Notes: generated from the sequence alone by a model not told the origin. A stretch of 53,280 bases of DNA from an uncultured Oxalobacteraceae bacterium (GCA_903893945.1 CAITOF010000075.1:1-53280); one strand, 5' to 3'; shown: positions 19,612 through 31,288, counted from the first letter of the stretch. Numbers and translations: made by a program.

Positions 19612-20142
19612 ATGCTGCGCGGATCCGTTGAACAACGCAACGCCATTGCTGTGGCCAAGGCTATCAACAGCATACATCAGGATCATATCTGGTATGCAAA
19701 AATAGCAGCACTTGATCCGGCCGATCTGGGTTTTGTTTATCGCTTTGTGCAATTCTTCAAAGATTTGCTGGATGGACGCATTGTGACTGAACTTTATGAC
19801 CTGAACAATGTGTTCGAGATTCCTTGCGTGGACAGCACCGACAACACGCGGGTGGTAAAAATTGTAAAAAACGGCCTGGAAATCGTGGCCAGAATGTCGC
19901 CGCACGATGAAAAAAAAAGGGTCACTTTCTGGCTTGGAAATTGCCAGATCTACGAAATGAACGATGTCACATTTCAGGATCTGCAGGCGTCGATGGTATT
20001 AAACCGGGCGCGAATTGATATACTGAATCTGACCCCGGTCCGTTCATTCAAGTTGCCGACCGTATCGCTTTACCGCTCTGCGCCTTTATTTGAGCCGATC
20101 AACCTTGATCACGATCAGGAACAGGATCAGGAACAGGATTAA
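19612..20142 (+). CDS. Unrecognised 176-aa protein
   Basis: I do not recognise this protein. It is 176 residues, soluble in appearance, with no signal peptide. A helical N-terminal half (residues 1-65) is followed by a mixed beta-rich middle (VFEIPCVDSTDNTRVVKIV, then FWLGNCQIYEMND near 110-122). The tail is DHDQEQDQEQD, encoded by a 12-bp tandem repeat (GATCAGGAACAG at 20113-20124 and 20125-20136). The start at 19612 has AAAGG at good distance. A longer in-frame reading upstream crosses the dyad and looks non-coding. It is divergent from adc and convergent with the DUF2147 gene. Confidence 0.7.
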   Translation: MLRGSVEQRNAIAVAKAINSIHQDHIWYAKIAALDPADLGFVYRFVQFFKDLLDGRIVTELYDLNNVFEIPCVDSTDNTRVVKIVKNGLEIVARMSPHDEKKRVTFWLGNCQIYEMNDVTFQDLQASMVLNRARIDILNLTPVRSFKLPTVSLYRSAPLFEPINLDHDQEQDQEQD

Positions 20143-20192
20143 CCCGCCAGGAGATTAAACCGGCAGAGCGGGCAGGCCGGCACGGACGAGAC

Positions 20193-20678
20193 CTACGGTT
20201 CGCGCAGCCAGATCTGGCTGCGCCCTATCCAGGGCACGCCGATATAACCGCGCACGTTCAACTTCTTTCCGCCGTCCTCGAGCTTTAATTTGCTCTTGTA
20301 GACGTCGCCCGAATCCGGGTCCAGAATGGTTCCACCTTTGTACTCATCGTCGTCTTTTTTCAGACCCACTAAAATTATCATGCCAAGCACCGGCTGGTCC
20401 TTGTTGGCGCCTTCACATTTTATACATTTTGGAAATTGCTCTTCAGACGGTTCGCGGAACAGCCGTTCAATTTTACCGCTCAGCACGCCATTGGTTTCCG
20501 TGATGCGAATCAGCGCTCTCGACTTGCCACTCACATCATCGATATTTCGCCATAAGCCAACAGGTGAGACTGAAGCATCCTGTGCCAGGACCAGGCCATG
20601 CATCAGTAAGCCCGCCAGGCCGGCGGCGAGGCAGCGAAAACGGGGCAGTCGGGTTCTGGGGTGCATGAGCGGGTCCAT
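20193..20678 (-). CDS. DUF2147 family exported protein
   Basis: This 161-residue DUF2147 protein has an N-terminal signal peptide (hydrophobic run FRCLAAGLAGLLMHGLVLAQ, probable cleavage after LAQ or nearby). Its mature beta-rich domain reads VGLWRNIDDVSG..., with a CIKCEG cysteine pair, GTILDPDSGDVYKSK and a terminal GVPWIGRSQIWLR. The function of the family is not established, and the product is probably periplasmic. The ATG at 20678 lies four bases after the valS stop codon, and a second ATG is at 20666. Neither has a good Shine-Dalgarno sequence, which suggests coupling to valS. Confidence 0.82.
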   Translation of the reverse strand: MDPLMHPRTRLPRFRCLAAGLAGLLMHGLVLAQDASVSPVGLWRNIDDVSGKSRALIRITETNGVLSGKIERLFREPSEEQFPKCIKCEGANKDQPVLGMIILVGLKKDDDEYKGGTILDPDSGDVYKSKLKLEDGGKKLNVRGYIGVPWIGRSQIWLREP

Positions 20679-20682
20679 TCTG

Positions 20683-23523
20683 TCAGGTGGGAGGTAATTT
20701 GGAAAACTGCTCGCGCAATTTTGCCAGTGTTGCGGAGAAATTGCCGACACGTTCCTTTTCCTGGGCAACCACGGCGGCCGGTGCCCGGGCAACAAAGCCT
20801 TGGTTGTCCAGTTTCGCCTGTGCCTTGTCCATTTCCGTTTCCAGTCGGGCAATTTCCCTGTTCAGGCGTTCACGTTCGGCTGCAACATCAATCTCCACCT
20901 TCAGCATCAGCCTGGTTTCGCCCACAATCGAGACGGGTGCGGGCGAGTCGGGCAGCGCGTCAAGAATCTGGACGTCGGATAATTTCGCCAGAGCCTGCAG
21001 ATAAGGCGCAAAACCGTGCAGTTGCTGTTTGTCGCCGGCGTGACCGGCCTGTATTAACAGCGGTACACGTTGTGCCGGCGAGAGCTGCATTTCGCCGCGT
21101 AAATTGCGGCACGAGTCGGTCAGGGTTTTCAGTGTGGCCATCCAGGTCTCGGCTTCGGTATCCAGCTTGTCGGGATTGGCTTGCGGGTAGGCTTGCACCA
21201 TGATCGAGTCACCGGCCGGGTTGAGTTGTTTGCCTGTCAATGGCGCGACGGTCTGCCATAGCGATTCGGTAATGAATGGAATGACCGGATGAGCCAGACG
21301 CAACACGGTCTCCAGGACGCGCAGCAGGGTGCGGCGTGTCCCGCGTTGCTGGGCGTCAGTGCCGGTCTGCATCTGCACTTTGGCCACCTCCAGATACCAG
21401 TCGCAATACTCATCCCAGACAAACTGGTAGATAGCCGTGGCAATATTGTCGAAACGATAGTCGGCAAACCCTTTGGCGATATCCTGTTCGGTGCGCTGCA
21501 GAACCGACACGATCCAGCGGTCTGCCTGAGAAAAACTCAGGTACTCCGGGTTGCAGACACCCGCAACGTGGTTCTCGAAGCCGCAATCCCTGCCTTCGGT
21601 ATTCATCAGGACAAAACGGGTCGCGTTCCACAGCTTGTTACAGAAATTGCGATAACCTTCGCAGCGGCCCAGGTCAAAGTTGATGTTTCGACCCAGTGAT
21701 GCATAACTGGCCATGGTGAAACGCAGTGCATCGGTACCGTAAGCCTGAATGCCGTCGGCAAATTCCTTGCGGGTGGCTTTGGCTATTTTCTCGGCGTCTT
21801 TCGGATTCATTAAACCGAGGGTGCGTTTCGCTGCCAGGTCGTCGACTGAAATGCCGTCGATCAGGTCGATCGGGTCCAGGGTATTGCCTTTGGACTTGGA
21901 CATTTTCTGGCCGCTGGCGTCACGTACCAGTCCGTGCACGTACACGTGATGAAACGGCACTTTGCCGGTAAAGTGCGCCGTCATCATGACCATGCGCGCG
22001 ACCCAGAAGAAAATGATATCAAATCCGGTGACCAGCACCGTCGAGGGCAGGAATGCCGCGAGGTCCGGCGTCTGCGCTGGCCAGCCGAGTGTTGAGAAGG
22101 GCACCAGTGCGGACGAAAACCAGGTATCCAGGACATCGTCGTCGCGCCTCAATGCGCCACGGTAGCCTGCGCTGTCTGCCTTGGCTCGGGCCAGTGCTTC
22201 GCTGGTGGCCACAAAAATCTCGCCTTGCTCGCCGTACCATGCAGGGATCTGGTGTCCCCACCAGAGTTGGCGTGAAATGCACCAGTCCTGGATATTGCCC
22301 AGCCACTGGTTGTAAGTGGTGGTCCAGTTTTCAGGGATGAATTTCACCTCGCCATTCGCCACTTTGTCGAGCGCGACCTCGGCAATCGATTTTCCCGGGA
22401 AGAATGTCCCTTCCGGCGCAGGCTTGCTCATGGCCATAAACCATTGGTCCGTAAGCATCGGTTCAATCACGACGCCGGTGCGGTCACCGCGCGGCACCAT
22501 CAGTTTGTGGGGATTGACCGAATCCAGCAGGCCCAGCGCGTCCAGATCGGCAACCATTTTTTTACGGGCGACAAAACGATCCAGACCCCGATAGGCTTCG
22601 GGCGCATCGTCAGCCACTTTCGCCTCCAGGGTCATCATGCTAATCAGTGGCAACTGGTGGCGTTGTCCCACGGCGTAGTCGTTAAAGTCATGCGCCGGCG
22701 TAATTTTGACGCAACCGGTACCGAAGGCTTTGTCGACATACTCATCGGCAATAACCGGAATGGCGCGGCCGGTCAGGGGCAAGCTGAGTGTTTTTCCAAT
22801 CAGGTGCGTGTAGCGTTCGTCGGTCGGATCCACCGCAACGGCAACGTCGCCCAGCATGGTTTCCGGACGGGTTGTGGCGACCGTCAGGTGGCCCGAGCCG
22901 TCCGTGAATGGGTAGCGGATATGCCACATCGAACCGTCTTCTTCTTCCGACAGTACTTCCAGATCGGAGACGGCCGTACCGAGTACCGGGTCCCAGTTCA
23001 CCAGACGTTTGCCGCGATAAATCAGGCCCTGTTCATACAGGCGTGTAAACACTTCGGAGACGACTTTCGACCGCGGCGCATCCATCGTGAAGTATTCACG
23101 TTGCCAGTCGGCCGACGCGCCCATCCGGCGCATCTGTCCGGTGATGGTGGATCCGGACTTCTCTTTCCATTCCCAGATCTTTTCCACGAATTTTTCACGA
23201 CCTAAATCGTGTCGCGAGGTTTTCTGTGCATCGAGCTGGCGTTCAACCACAATCTGGGTCGCAATACCGGCATGGTCGGTGCCCGGGATCCAGGAGGTAT
23301 TGAAGCCGCGCATGCGATGGTAGCGCGTCAGGCCGTCCATAATGGTCTGGTTGAACGCATGCCCCATGTGCAGTGTGCCGGTGACATTGGGCGGCGGCAA
23401 CTGGATGCAGAATGCGGGCTGACTGGTGTCCATGGTAGCGGCGAAATAACCGCGTTGTTCCCAGGCGGAACGCCAGATTTTTTCAATTTCAGCGGGCTCG
23501 AACGACTTTGCTAATTCAGACAT
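20683..23523 (-). CDS. valS: Valine--tRNA ligase
   Basis: This 946-residue class I aminoacyl-tRNA synthetase charges tRNA-Val. HMGH sits at residues 52-55 and KMSKS near 555-560. The large inserted editing domain is present between them, and the catalytic core is followed by an anticodon-binding helical domain. The C-terminal coiled coil (about 875-945, rich in [24 protein letters not shown] heptads) is the tRNA-binding arm typical of ValRS. Length is standard for the enzyme. It is followed closely by the DUF2147 gene and is divergent from slyD. Confidence 0.97.
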   Translation of the reverse strand: MSELAKSFEPAEIEKIWRSAWEQRGYFAATMDTSQPAFCIQLPPPNVTGTLHMGHAFNQTIMDGLTRYHRMRGFNTSWIPGTDHAGIATQIVVERQLDAQKTSRHDLGREKFVEKIWEWKEKSGSTITGQMRRMGASADWQREYFTMDAPRSKVVSEVFTRLYEQGLIYRGKRLVNWDPVLGTAVSDLEVLSEEEDGSMWHIRYPFTDGSGHLTVATTRPETMLGDVAVAVDPTDERYTHLIGKTLSLPLTGRAIPVIADEYVDKAFGTGCVKITPAHDFNDYAVGQRHQLPLISMMTLEAKVADDAPEAYRGLDRFVARKKMVADLDALGLLDSVNPHKLMVPRGDRTGVVIEPMLTDQWFMAMSKPAPEGTFFPGKSIAEVALDKVANGEVKFIPENWTTTYNQWLGNIQDWCISRQLWWGHQIPAWYGEQGEIFVATSEALARAKADSAGYRGALRRDDDVLDTWFSSALVPFSTLGWPAQTPDLAAFLPSTVLVTGFDIIFFWVARMVMMTAHFTGKVPFHHVYVHGLVRDASGQKMSKSKGNTLDPIDLIDGISVDDLAAKRTLGLMNPKDAEKIAKATRKEFADGIQAYGTDALRFTMASYASLGRNINFDLGRCEGYRNFCNKLWNATRFVLMNTEGRDCGFENHVAGVCNPEYLSFSQADRWIVSVLQRTEQDIAKGFADYRFDNIATAIYQFVWDEYCDWYLEVAKVQMQTGTDAQQRGTRRTLLRVLETVLRLAHPVIPFITESLWQTVAPLTGKQLNPAGDSIMVQAYPQANPDKLDTEAETWMATLKTLTDSCRNLRGEMQLSPAQRVPLLIQAGHAGDKQQLHGFAPYLQALAKLSDVQILDALPDSPAPVSIVGETRLMLKVEIDVAAERERLNREIARLETEMDKAQAKLDNQGFVARAPAAVVAQEKERVGNFSATLAKLREQFSKLPPT

Positions 23524-23711
23524 GGTGTGCAGGGAGATTAATTTCGGAAGGGGTGATTATAAATCGGGAAGGCAGGCTCAGGGGCGGTAATACCAAAAAG
23601 GCAATTAAATACCCGGTTTGGCGTACGGTGGAAAGCGCTCTGCTCTGCTACAATGGCAGGATCCATAAGGACCGTCCCGATTCGATTGTCACCCCCAACT
23701 CCCAATTTATT

Positions 23712-24209
23712 ATGAAAATCACAAAAGACACCGTCATCAGCCTGAATTACAGCATGTTTGATAAAGACAACCAACTGATAGACAGGAACGTTGAGCCTAT
23801 CGTCTATCTCCATGGTGGGTATGACAATATTTTGCCGCCGGTCGAACGGGCGCTCGAAGGTCGTGGGGTTGGCGACACCATCGATGTGTCGATGACGCCC
23901 GCTGAAGCGTTCGGCGAAATCGACGAAAGCCTGATACGCGAAGAAGATGTGGGCCTGTTCCCGCCGGATATTGAAATCGGCATGATGTTTGAGACGCATA
24001 ACCAGGAAACCAACGAAGAAATGCAATTCTGCATCACCGGGATTGATGCCGGCAAAGTGACTGTGGATGGCAACCATCCGCTGGCCGGCAAATCGCTGCG
24101 GTTTGAGGCGACCGTGCTGGAGATTCGTGCCGCGTCCGACGAAGAAATTCAGCACGGTCACGCGCACGGCGCGCACGGGCATGGACATGAGCACGGGCAT
24201 GAACATTAA
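23712..24209 (+). CDS. slyD: SlyD-type FKBP peptidyl-prolyl isomerase
   Basis: This 165-residue cytosolic peptidyl-prolyl cis-trans isomerase/chaperone opens with MKITKDTVISLNYSM. The FKBP fold is at 1-70 and 125-145, and the inserted chaperone (IF) flap at about 70-125. The tail from about 147 is histidine-rich (HGHAHGAHGHGHEHGHEH), as in SlyD proteins that bind nickel or zinc. The start at 23712 matches the family. No clear Shine-Dalgarno sequence is visible, and the open frame extends upstream without family similarity. A TACAAT at 23649-23654 is a possible -10 box. Its last 11 bases overlap the next gene, placing it at the head of the J-domain operon. Confidence 0.93.
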   Translation: MKITKDTVISLNYSMFDKDNQLIDRNVEPIVYLHGGYDNILPPVERALEGRGVGDTIDVSMTPAEAFGEIDESLIREEDVGLFPPDIEIGMMFETHNQETNEEMQFCITGIDAGKVTVDGNHPLAGKSLRFEATVLEIRAASDEEIQHGHAHGAHGHGHEHGHEH

Positions 24210-24486
24210 CAGAGACTTATACGCGGTACTGGGATTAAGCAGCACGGCAACACCGGATGAAATAAAAAAAGCATTCCGGCAGAAAGCGGCCGAATTTCAT
24301 CCGGACAGAAACACTTCGGAACTGGCACCGGTGAAATTCAGGGCGGTACGCGAAGCCTATGAAGTGCTGTCTGACCCGGCTGCGCGCGCGGATTATGATG
24401 ATAATCGACGTCGTAATCTCCTTGAATCACCCATTGATACGGCGCACGACATCTGGGTAAATTATCTGTCTGGAGTATTAAATTGA
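24199..24486 (+). CDS. Small J-domain protein
   Basis: This 95-residue protein is almost entirely a J domain: residues 4-65 read RDLYAVLGLSSTATPDEIKKAF..., with the HPD tripeptide intact in AEFHPDRN, so it should be able to stimulate a DnaK-type Hsp70. It lacks the Gly/Phe region, zinc fingers and C-terminal client-binding domains of DnaJ, which makes it a class III J protein. The last 30 residues (LLESPIDTAHDIWVNYLSGVLN) may form its specificity tail. The ATG at 24199 overlaps slyD by 11 bases, and in-frame ATGs at 24181 and 24187 are also possible. It overlaps the next gene by four bases. The client is probably among the three downstream proteins (inference). Confidence 0.85.
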   Translation: MNINRDLYAVLGLSSTATPDEIKKAFRQKAAEFHPDRNTSELAPVKFRAVREAYEVLSDPAARADYDDNRRRNLLESPIDTAHDIWVNYLSGVLN

Positions 24487-25082
24487 AAACGTCCCGGTAT
24501 TTTGCGAACCTGATATCGTCGTATCAGGCTGAACTGGATGACCTGCGCACGGATTCGGAAGGCAATAACGTTCTGAAAGCCCGTCTGGCAAAAAAACGTG
24601 AACAGGTGCCGCAACTGCTGATGATGATGCAAAGTGCGCCGGAAATGGTGGCGGTTGCCTTCCACGGCGGCTTCACATTCAGCCAGACCAGCACGCTGGA
24701 AAGTCTGGTCACAAAAGAATTGAACCGGCTTCCGGCGTGGGCATCGGTGCAGCGTGCCGTGGTCATCGAACCATGGGCCGAGAGTCTGGTCAGGACGGTG
24801 CTGACCGACCCCGACGGGGAATCCTTTCTGGTGACAACACTGGGGCTGGAATTTTTACAGCAGCATGGCAACGAGCGCCGTGCTCCCTCGTCCGATGACG
24901 CGCAGGGCGACGCATCTGCCGCGCCGGGTGAGGAGCAGGAACCGGAGGATACCGATGACGGCCATGAAGGTCGCCTGAATTCGGATGACCTGGTTGCCGA
25001 TGAAGGCGAAAGCACGGAATTTGATCTTGATAAAGCCGGCGCTGACTGGTTGGCCGCGCAGGGATTCGATCGTAAAGAGTAA
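24483..25082 (+). CDS. Unrecognised 199-aa acidic protein, second member of the J-domain operon
   Basis: I do not recognise this protein. It starts at TTG (24483), overlapping the TGA stop of the J-domain gene, with GGAG seven bases upstream. Residues 1-125 look folded (KARLAKKREQVPQLLMMMQ, then a FHGGFTFSQTSTLESLVTKEL segment). Residues 130-185 are very acidic and low in complexity (Asp, Glu, Ser, Pro), and the last 18 residues (DLDKAGADWLAAQGFDRK) again look ordered. The acidic stretch suggests a flexible linker to a short C-terminal docking helix. There is no signal peptide or membrane segment. Confidence 0.75.
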   Translation: MKTSRYFANLISSYQAELDDLRTDSEGNNVLKARLAKKREQVPQLLMMMQSAPEMVAVAFHGGFTFSQTSTLESLVTKELNRLPAWASVQRAVVIEPWAESLVRTVLTDPDGESFLVTTLGLEFLQQHGNERRAPSSDDAQGDASAAPGEEQEPEDTDDGHEGRLNSDDLVADEGESTEFDLDKAGADWLAAQGFDRKE

Positions 25083-25100
25083 TCAGTGAAGACATAAATC

Positions 25101-25871
25101 ATGAGCCTACCCGCACTTGTACAAGCACAGAAATTAATCAAATCCGGCGACATTGTCGGTGCTGAACACGCATTGGCAACACTGGCAGAAACCGAAGGCG
25201 ATAACGCCCTGGTGGTCGCACTCGACCAGTTTCCGCCCAAAGATTTGCTGGCGATCATACGCGAATACGACAGCTCAAGGGAATCAATGGTGAACCTGCT
25301 GGTGACGCCGGAACAGTTTGCCAAGGCGGTGGTACTGGAAAAGCGTTATGCCGATCTGAGTCATGAACAGTTGCGCGGCATGATCAATTCGGTGATTTTC
25401 CGTCAGGGTGCCGATCCGGGTGAATTTCTGTATGCGATCAGTGAAGTCGAAGGCGGCTATGAAGCGCTGGCCGATTATCTGTCCGAGCGTACTGAGCGGA
25501 TTGAATTCTTTTACCGTTACGCCACGTTTGACCTGTTCGAATACAGCGATGAAGTTAAAACCCAGGCCATTGACGACGACCTGCTGAATCTGACGCGCGA
25601 TTCGGAGGCACAGTCGTCACCACTGGACATGGTCAATTTCGAGGACCATGACTGGATGGAGGTGACGATGATCCTGCGTTACCAGCATCCCGATATCTTC
25701 CGCGAAGTGCTGCTCAAGCTGCGCGCCCGACTCAAAAAGGAAATTGCGGAGCACGAAGCGTTTATGGAAAGTGTCGACGAATTACCCGAAGGTGTTCTGG
25801 ACAACGACAAGCCCATGCCGGCCCAGGAACGCCCTGACTTCGAAGGTTTGCAGGAAGAATCGGCCCTTTGA
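25101..25871 (+). CDS. Unrecognised 256-aa protein, third member of the J-domain operon
   Basis: I do not recognise this protein. It is 256 residues, strongly acidic, probably all-helical and cytosolic. The N terminus (SLPALVQAQKLIKSGDIVGAEHALATLAE) looks like a TPR-type helical pair. A middle segment, FFYRYATFDLFEYSDEVK near 132-150, is rich in aromatic residues, and the last 30 residues are acidic and probably disordered. It starts 18 bases after the preceding stop codon, with only a weak GAAGAC before the ATG. Confidence 0.72.
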   Translation: MSLPALVQAQKLIKSGDIVGAEHALATLAETEGDNALVVALDQFPPKDLLAIIREYDSSRESMVNLLVTPEQFAKAVVLEKRYADLSHEQLRGMINSVIFRQGADPGEFLYAISEVEGGYEALADYLSERTERIEFFYRYATFDLFEYSDEVKTQAIDDDLLNLTRDSEAQSSPLDMVNFEDHDWMEVTMILRYQHPDIFREVLLKLRARLKKEIAEHEAFMESVDELPEGVLDNDKPMPAQERPDFEGLQEESAL

Positions 25872-25911
25872 ACACACCCATACCCGACCTGCCCAAGGTA
25901 GATGAATTCCG

Positions 25912-27168
25912 ATGACTGACCACGATTTCCAGCTTGCCACTTTCGATGAACGTCCCTTTTTTGAACAAGCGCTGCGCTACGGCACCGAACAAGGCATTAT
26001 CAACGACGAAAAAATTCAGGCAATCAATGCCGAAGCGCCCAAGGGCATGGTCCAGATCGCCACGGCGTTCGGCAGCCCTTACCTGCGGGCTGAAATAGAA
26101 CTGGCGCGGGTGCGCATCGTCAATCTGGTTAATCTGTACCTGCTGGAAACGACCAAGGGTGATCTTGACCAGGCGGCCCGTCTTATTCGCGACAATACCT
26201 TTTTAACGCTGTCCCGCGGCGGTTCGACGCTTTTGAAAGAATTGTTTGCTTTGCCCGAATACCCGATTCTGGGTGCCTACACCGATGGACGGGTCGACGA
26301 TTTTCTGGAATTCTGGTCGCGCAAAAAAACCAGCGACGATTATCGCGCCGCGAGAAAACAGCGCGAACGCTACCAGGTGGAGATCCGCCTGGCAAAGAAA
26401 CTGGGTGTGGATCTGGGTTTGTCCGCCACCATTTTTCAGGATCAGCATTGTGAAGCGGATGCGTTGATTCGCAGCGCGTTATTGATACGCTTTGAAAAAA
26501 ACGCAGCGAAAGCCGGACCGCCTGAAAAAAAGAGCTGCTTCAACCAGATTGAATTTGCCGGATTGCTCGATAAATTGCGAAGAAAAGGCACGGCGAAAAC
26601 CATCAGGCTGGACGGTGATTTCAGCGCGCCGGAACAACAGCTTATCGCGCAATTGCAGCAGGATATTGTGACCCATGACCTGCCAAAAATCAGTGACGTG
26701 AACCTTCCGCTGGATAATCTCATCAGCCAGATCAAGGACCGCTATTTTATACGCGGACATGACATGGAAGACACCGCCGATTATGAAGCCCTGGTCTCCA
26801 GGGAATGGAGCCGGTATACGCGGGGCAAGAACGATATCGACGCCATTTTCACCTTGCTGCTGTGCCTGGCGGCCAAAGTGCCCGATAAAATCAGCCTGAG
26901 CGAAGCCGCCGCCAGAACACTGATCAAAAAAATCCGCAAGGATGGTTTTTTCCCGGAACTGGCAAGCCGGTTCATACAGCAGAACGCACCGCATGAAAAA
27001 CAGGAAAGTCTGCTGGAAGACTGGGAGGATTTTTGCGAACAGGCCAAACTTTATCTGCTCGACGACTGGGACCATGACCTGAAAGCGGCCTTCGACTTTC
27101 TGCAGGAAAATTGTTATATAGAAAAACCTGCCAAAAAAGCATCAAAAACGCCGTCAGCAGCGCGCTAA
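25912..27168 (+). CDS. Unrecognised 418-aa protein, last member of the J-domain operon
   Basis: I do not recognise this protein. It has 418 residues, helical in character, without signal peptide or membrane segments. Features visible are an N-terminal helical region with LARVRIVNLVNLYLLETTKGDLDQAARL-type heptads (about 60-95), a GAYTDGRVDDFLEFWSRKK segment near 118-140, a central basic stretch (KLRRKGTAKTIRL) and a lysine/alanine-rich end. It starts 40 bases after the previous gene, with AAGG about 12 bases before the ATG. It closes the slyD-to-here run just before the thiamine riboswitch. Confidence 0.72.
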   Translation: MTDHDFQLATFDERPFFEQALRYGTEQGIINDEKIQAINAEAPKGMVQIATAFGSPYLRAEIELARVRIVNLVNLYLLETTKGDLDQAARLIRDNTFLTLSRGGSTLLKELFALPEYPILGAYTDGRVDDFLEFWSRKKTSDDYRAARKQRERYQVEIRLAKKLGVDLGLSATIFQDQHCEADALIRSALLIRFEKNAAKAGPPEKKSCFNQIEFAGLLDKLRRKGTAKTIRLDGDFSAPEQQLIAQLQQDIVTHDLPKISDVNLPLDNLISQIKDRYFIRGHDMEDTADYEALVSREWSRYTRGKNDIDAIFTLLLCLAAKVPDKISLSEAAARTLIKKIRKDGFFPELASRFIQQNAPHEKQESLLEDWEDFCEQAKLYLLDDWDHDLKAAFDFLQENCYIEKPAKKASKTPSAAR

Positions 27169-27199
27169 AATCCATTTACCCGAGCGGCTCAATGTTGTC

Positions 27200-27205
27200 T
27201 ATAAT
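27200..27205 (+). promoter_or_regulatory. Candidate -10 box for the thiC leader
   Basis: A perfect TATAAT lies about 25 bases upstream of the riboswitch, which is where a promoter for the thiamine leader is expected. The best -35 (TTTACC at 27175-27180) is weak and 19 bp away. Confidence 0.55.
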
Positions 27206-27228
27206 TGCGCTTTACCAAGGAATAAAAG

Positions 27229-29292
<2,064 letters not shown>

Positions 29293-29343
29293 GCGCAGCA
29301 TGTCCGGTGTGTCCCAGCGTCAGTCAGGGTGGAGCAGGGATTT

Positions 29344-29434
29344 CATGGTGTACCCGCCATGCCTGCAATACGGACGTCTGCCGCAGGGGGCGTCTGCTCC
29401 GTGGCGAACGCGGGTTCAATGCAAGACTGAACCC
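29344..29434. other. Hairpin-bearing spacer between thiC and thiS
   Basis: The 192-bp gap between thiC and thiS holds two clear hairpins: CATGG/CCATG at 29344-29361, and GGGTTCA/TGAACCC at 29412-29434 with a 9-base loop and extra flanking ACG/CGT pairing. Neither is followed by a T-run. They may be RNA-processing or stability elements that set the thiC:thiSG ratio. A 66-codon open frame through the spacer has no plausible product and is not annotated. Confidence 0.4.
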
Positions 29435-29484
29435 CGTGGCATGCAGCAGCTCTCAACGGCAATAAATCAACCCAGACCAACATC

Positions 29485-29685
29485 ATGCAAATCGTCTTGA
29501 ACGGATCACTACACCAGCTGGGCGAGCCCATTTCAGTCGCCGAACTGGTAGCCAGTTTAAACCTGTCGGAAAAAGCCGTCGCGGTGGCGGTCAACCGACA
29601 GATTATCCCGCGCCCGGATTGGAACGAACATCGGTTGCAGCCTCGAGACCAGGTGGACGTTGTGCGCGCAATCGGTGGTGGATAG
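29485..29685 (+). CDS. thiS: Sulfur carrier protein ThiS
   Basis: ThiS is a 66-residue ubiquitin-like sulfur carrier. The last residues are AIGGG. The C-terminal glycines are adenylated and converted to a thiocarboxylate, which donates sulfur to thiazole formation on ThiG. The beta-grasp pattern (MQIVLNG at the start, [10 protein letters not shown], then [12 protein letters not shown]) is typical. The gene lies 26 bases upstream of thiG. No adenylating ThiF is encoded in the window. Confidence 0.93.
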   Translation: MQIVLNGSLHQLGEPISVAELVASLNLSEKAVAVAVNRQIIPRPDWNEHRLQPRDQVDVVRAIGGG

Positions 29686-29711
29686 TCGGTCAACAATTCA
29701 AAGGAACCCGT

Positions 29712-30500
29712 ATGGCAAATTCAACTTCAGATTTTACCCTGGCAGGAAAAACCTATTCGTCGCGCCTGTTGGTGGGCAGCGGGAAATATCGTGATCTGGA
29801 ACAGACCCGCTTGGCAACCGAAGCCAGCGGTGCTGAAATCATTACCGTGGCCATACGCCGCGTCAATATCGGCCAGGACGTGAATGCACCCAGTCTGCTG
29901 GATGCCGTACCTCCTTCACGCTACACCATTCTGCCCAACTCTGCCGGCTGTTATAACGCGGAGGATGCCATCTACACCTTGCGCCTGGGTCGTGAATTGC
30001 TGGATGGACAGACACTGACCAAGCTTGAGGTGCTAGGCGACGAAAAAAGCCTGTATCCGAACATGCCAGAAACCATCAAGGCCGCCAAAACACTGGTCAA
30101 GGAAGGGTTTGATGTGATGGTCTACTGCAGCGACGATCCGATTCAGGCCAAAATTCTGGAAGATATCGGTTGTGTCGCCGTCATGCCGCTGGCGTCGCTG
30201 ATCGGTTCCGGCATGGGTATACTGAACCCGTGGAACCTGGCGCTGATTATCGAACGGGCGACGGTGCCGATACTGGTGGATGCCGGCGTCGGCACTGCTT
30301 CGGATGCAGCGATTGCCATGGAGCTGGGTTGCGACGGCGTGTTGATGAACAGCGCAATTGCCGGCGCACAGGATCCGGTACGCATGGCACGCGCGATGAA
30401 GCTGGCGGTGGAAGCCGGACGGGAAGCATTTCTGGCCGGACGGATACCGAAACGGTTTGCTGCTTCACCGTCTTCACCGATGGCGGGTCGCGTTGTATAA
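29712..30500 (+). CDS. thiG: Thiazole synthase ThiG
   Basis: ThiG is a TIM-barrel enzyme that condenses deoxyxylulose 5-phosphate, a dehydroglycine unit and ThiS-borne sulfur into the thiazole phosphate. It has 262 residues from the ATG at 29712, which has AAAGGAA eight bases upstream. A longer frame upstream runs back through thiS and is not real. The Schiff-base lysine lies in TKLEVLGD (K104), and the phosphate-binding region [19 protein letters not shown] is present. The last codons overlap the thiD start. Confidence 0.96.
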   Translation: MANSTSDFTLAGKTYSSRLLVGSGKYRDLEQTRLATEASGAEIITVAIRRVNIGQDVNAPSLLDAVPPSRYTILPNSAGCYNAEDAIYTLRLGRELLDGQTLTKLEVLGDEKSLYPNMPETIKAAKTLVKEGFDVMVYCSDDPIQAKILEDIGCVAVMPLASLIGSGMGILNPWNLALIIERATVPILVDAGVGTASDAAIAMELGCDGVLMNSAIAGAQDPVRMARAMKLAVEAGREAFLAGRIPKRFAASPSSPMAGRVV

Positions 30501-31278
30501 AGCCACCGTACTGGTGTTTGCCGGCAGCGACCCGAGTGGCGGTGCCGGCATCTCGGCCGACATTGAGGCGATTGCGGCGCAGGGTGCGCACGCGTTACCC
30601 GTAATCACCGCGATTACGGCGCAGGACAACGACCGTGTATTTGCGGTGCATCCGGTGAACTCCGCGCTGATTTTGCAGCAGGCCGACAGGCTGGTGCAAA
30701 AGATGGCAATACATGCGATCAAGATCGGCATCGTGGCCAATCGTGACAACGCGTCGGCCATTGCAGAGTGGATAATTCACTACAAAACGCACTATCCGGC
30801 AGTACCGGTCATACTTGATCCGGTTCTGGCCAGCGGACACGGTGATCTGCTATCGACAGATAATGCCGTCGATGCACTGAGGCCCCTGTTGCCGGTGGCG
30901 ACATTAATTACGCCGAATCTGCCCGAGGCAGACCTGCTCTGCCCTGGTGCCATGACGCAGTACCAGCAGGCCGAACGTTTCATGGAACACGGCATTCCAG
31001 ATGTGCTGATCAAAGGGGGGCACGGCACAGCCACGATGGTGTCCAATACGTGGTTTCACCAGGGCGAGCTCAGTAGCTGGCACTGGCCACGTCTGGAAGG
31101 CACATTCCATGGAAGCGGCTGTACACTGGCGTCCGCCATCGCCGCACAACTTGCCTGTGGCAAAACCCTGCAGCAAGCCCTGGATGCAGCGCAGAGTTAC
31201 TGTTATTACACCCTGAAGTTTGCCTACGCCATTTCAACTGGGCAACGCATTCCGCAACGCCAACTGATGCCAACCTAG
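30493..31278 (+). CDS. thiD: Hydroxymethylpyrimidine/phosphomethylpyrimidine kinase ThiD
   Basis: This ribokinase-family enzyme phosphorylates HMP and HMP-P to HMP-PP. The best start is a TTG at 30493, inside the last codons of thiG (8-base overlap), because it places the family opening ([21 protein letters not shown]) close to the N terminus. A TTG at 30457 is also in frame. The anion-hole/catalytic motif [14 protein letters not shown] is intact near residue 205, and KGGHG is present. Length is 261 residues. There is no strong Shine-Dalgarno sequence, consistent with translation coupled to thiG. Confidence 0.93.
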   Translation: MYKATVLVFAGSDPSGGAGISADIEAIAAQGAHALPVITAITAQDNDRVFAVHPVNSALILQQADRLVQKMAIHAIKIGIVANRDNASAIAEWIIHYKTHYPAVPVILDPVLASGHGDLLSTDNAVDALRPLLPVATLITPNLPEADLLCPGAMTQYQQAERFMEHGIPDVLIKGGHGTATMVSNTWFHQGELSSWHWPRLEGTFHGSGCTLASAIAAQLACGKTLQQALDAAQSYCYYTLKFAYAISTGQRIPQRQLMPT

Positions 31279-31288
31279 TTACAATCTC

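Noticed and set aside
20679..20852. Longer N terminus for the DUF2147 protein
   Set aside because: It would overlap the conserved coiled-coil end of valS and put a non-signal sequence ahead of a clear signal peptide.
23508..23711. Longer N terminus for SlyD
   Set aside because: The frame overlaps the valS start region and promoter-like sequence, while SlyD proteins begin at the MKI segment chosen.
29300..29500. 66-codon frame between thiC and thiS
   Set aside because: It has no Shine-Dalgarno sequence and no domain pattern, and it crosses two hairpins and runs into thiS.
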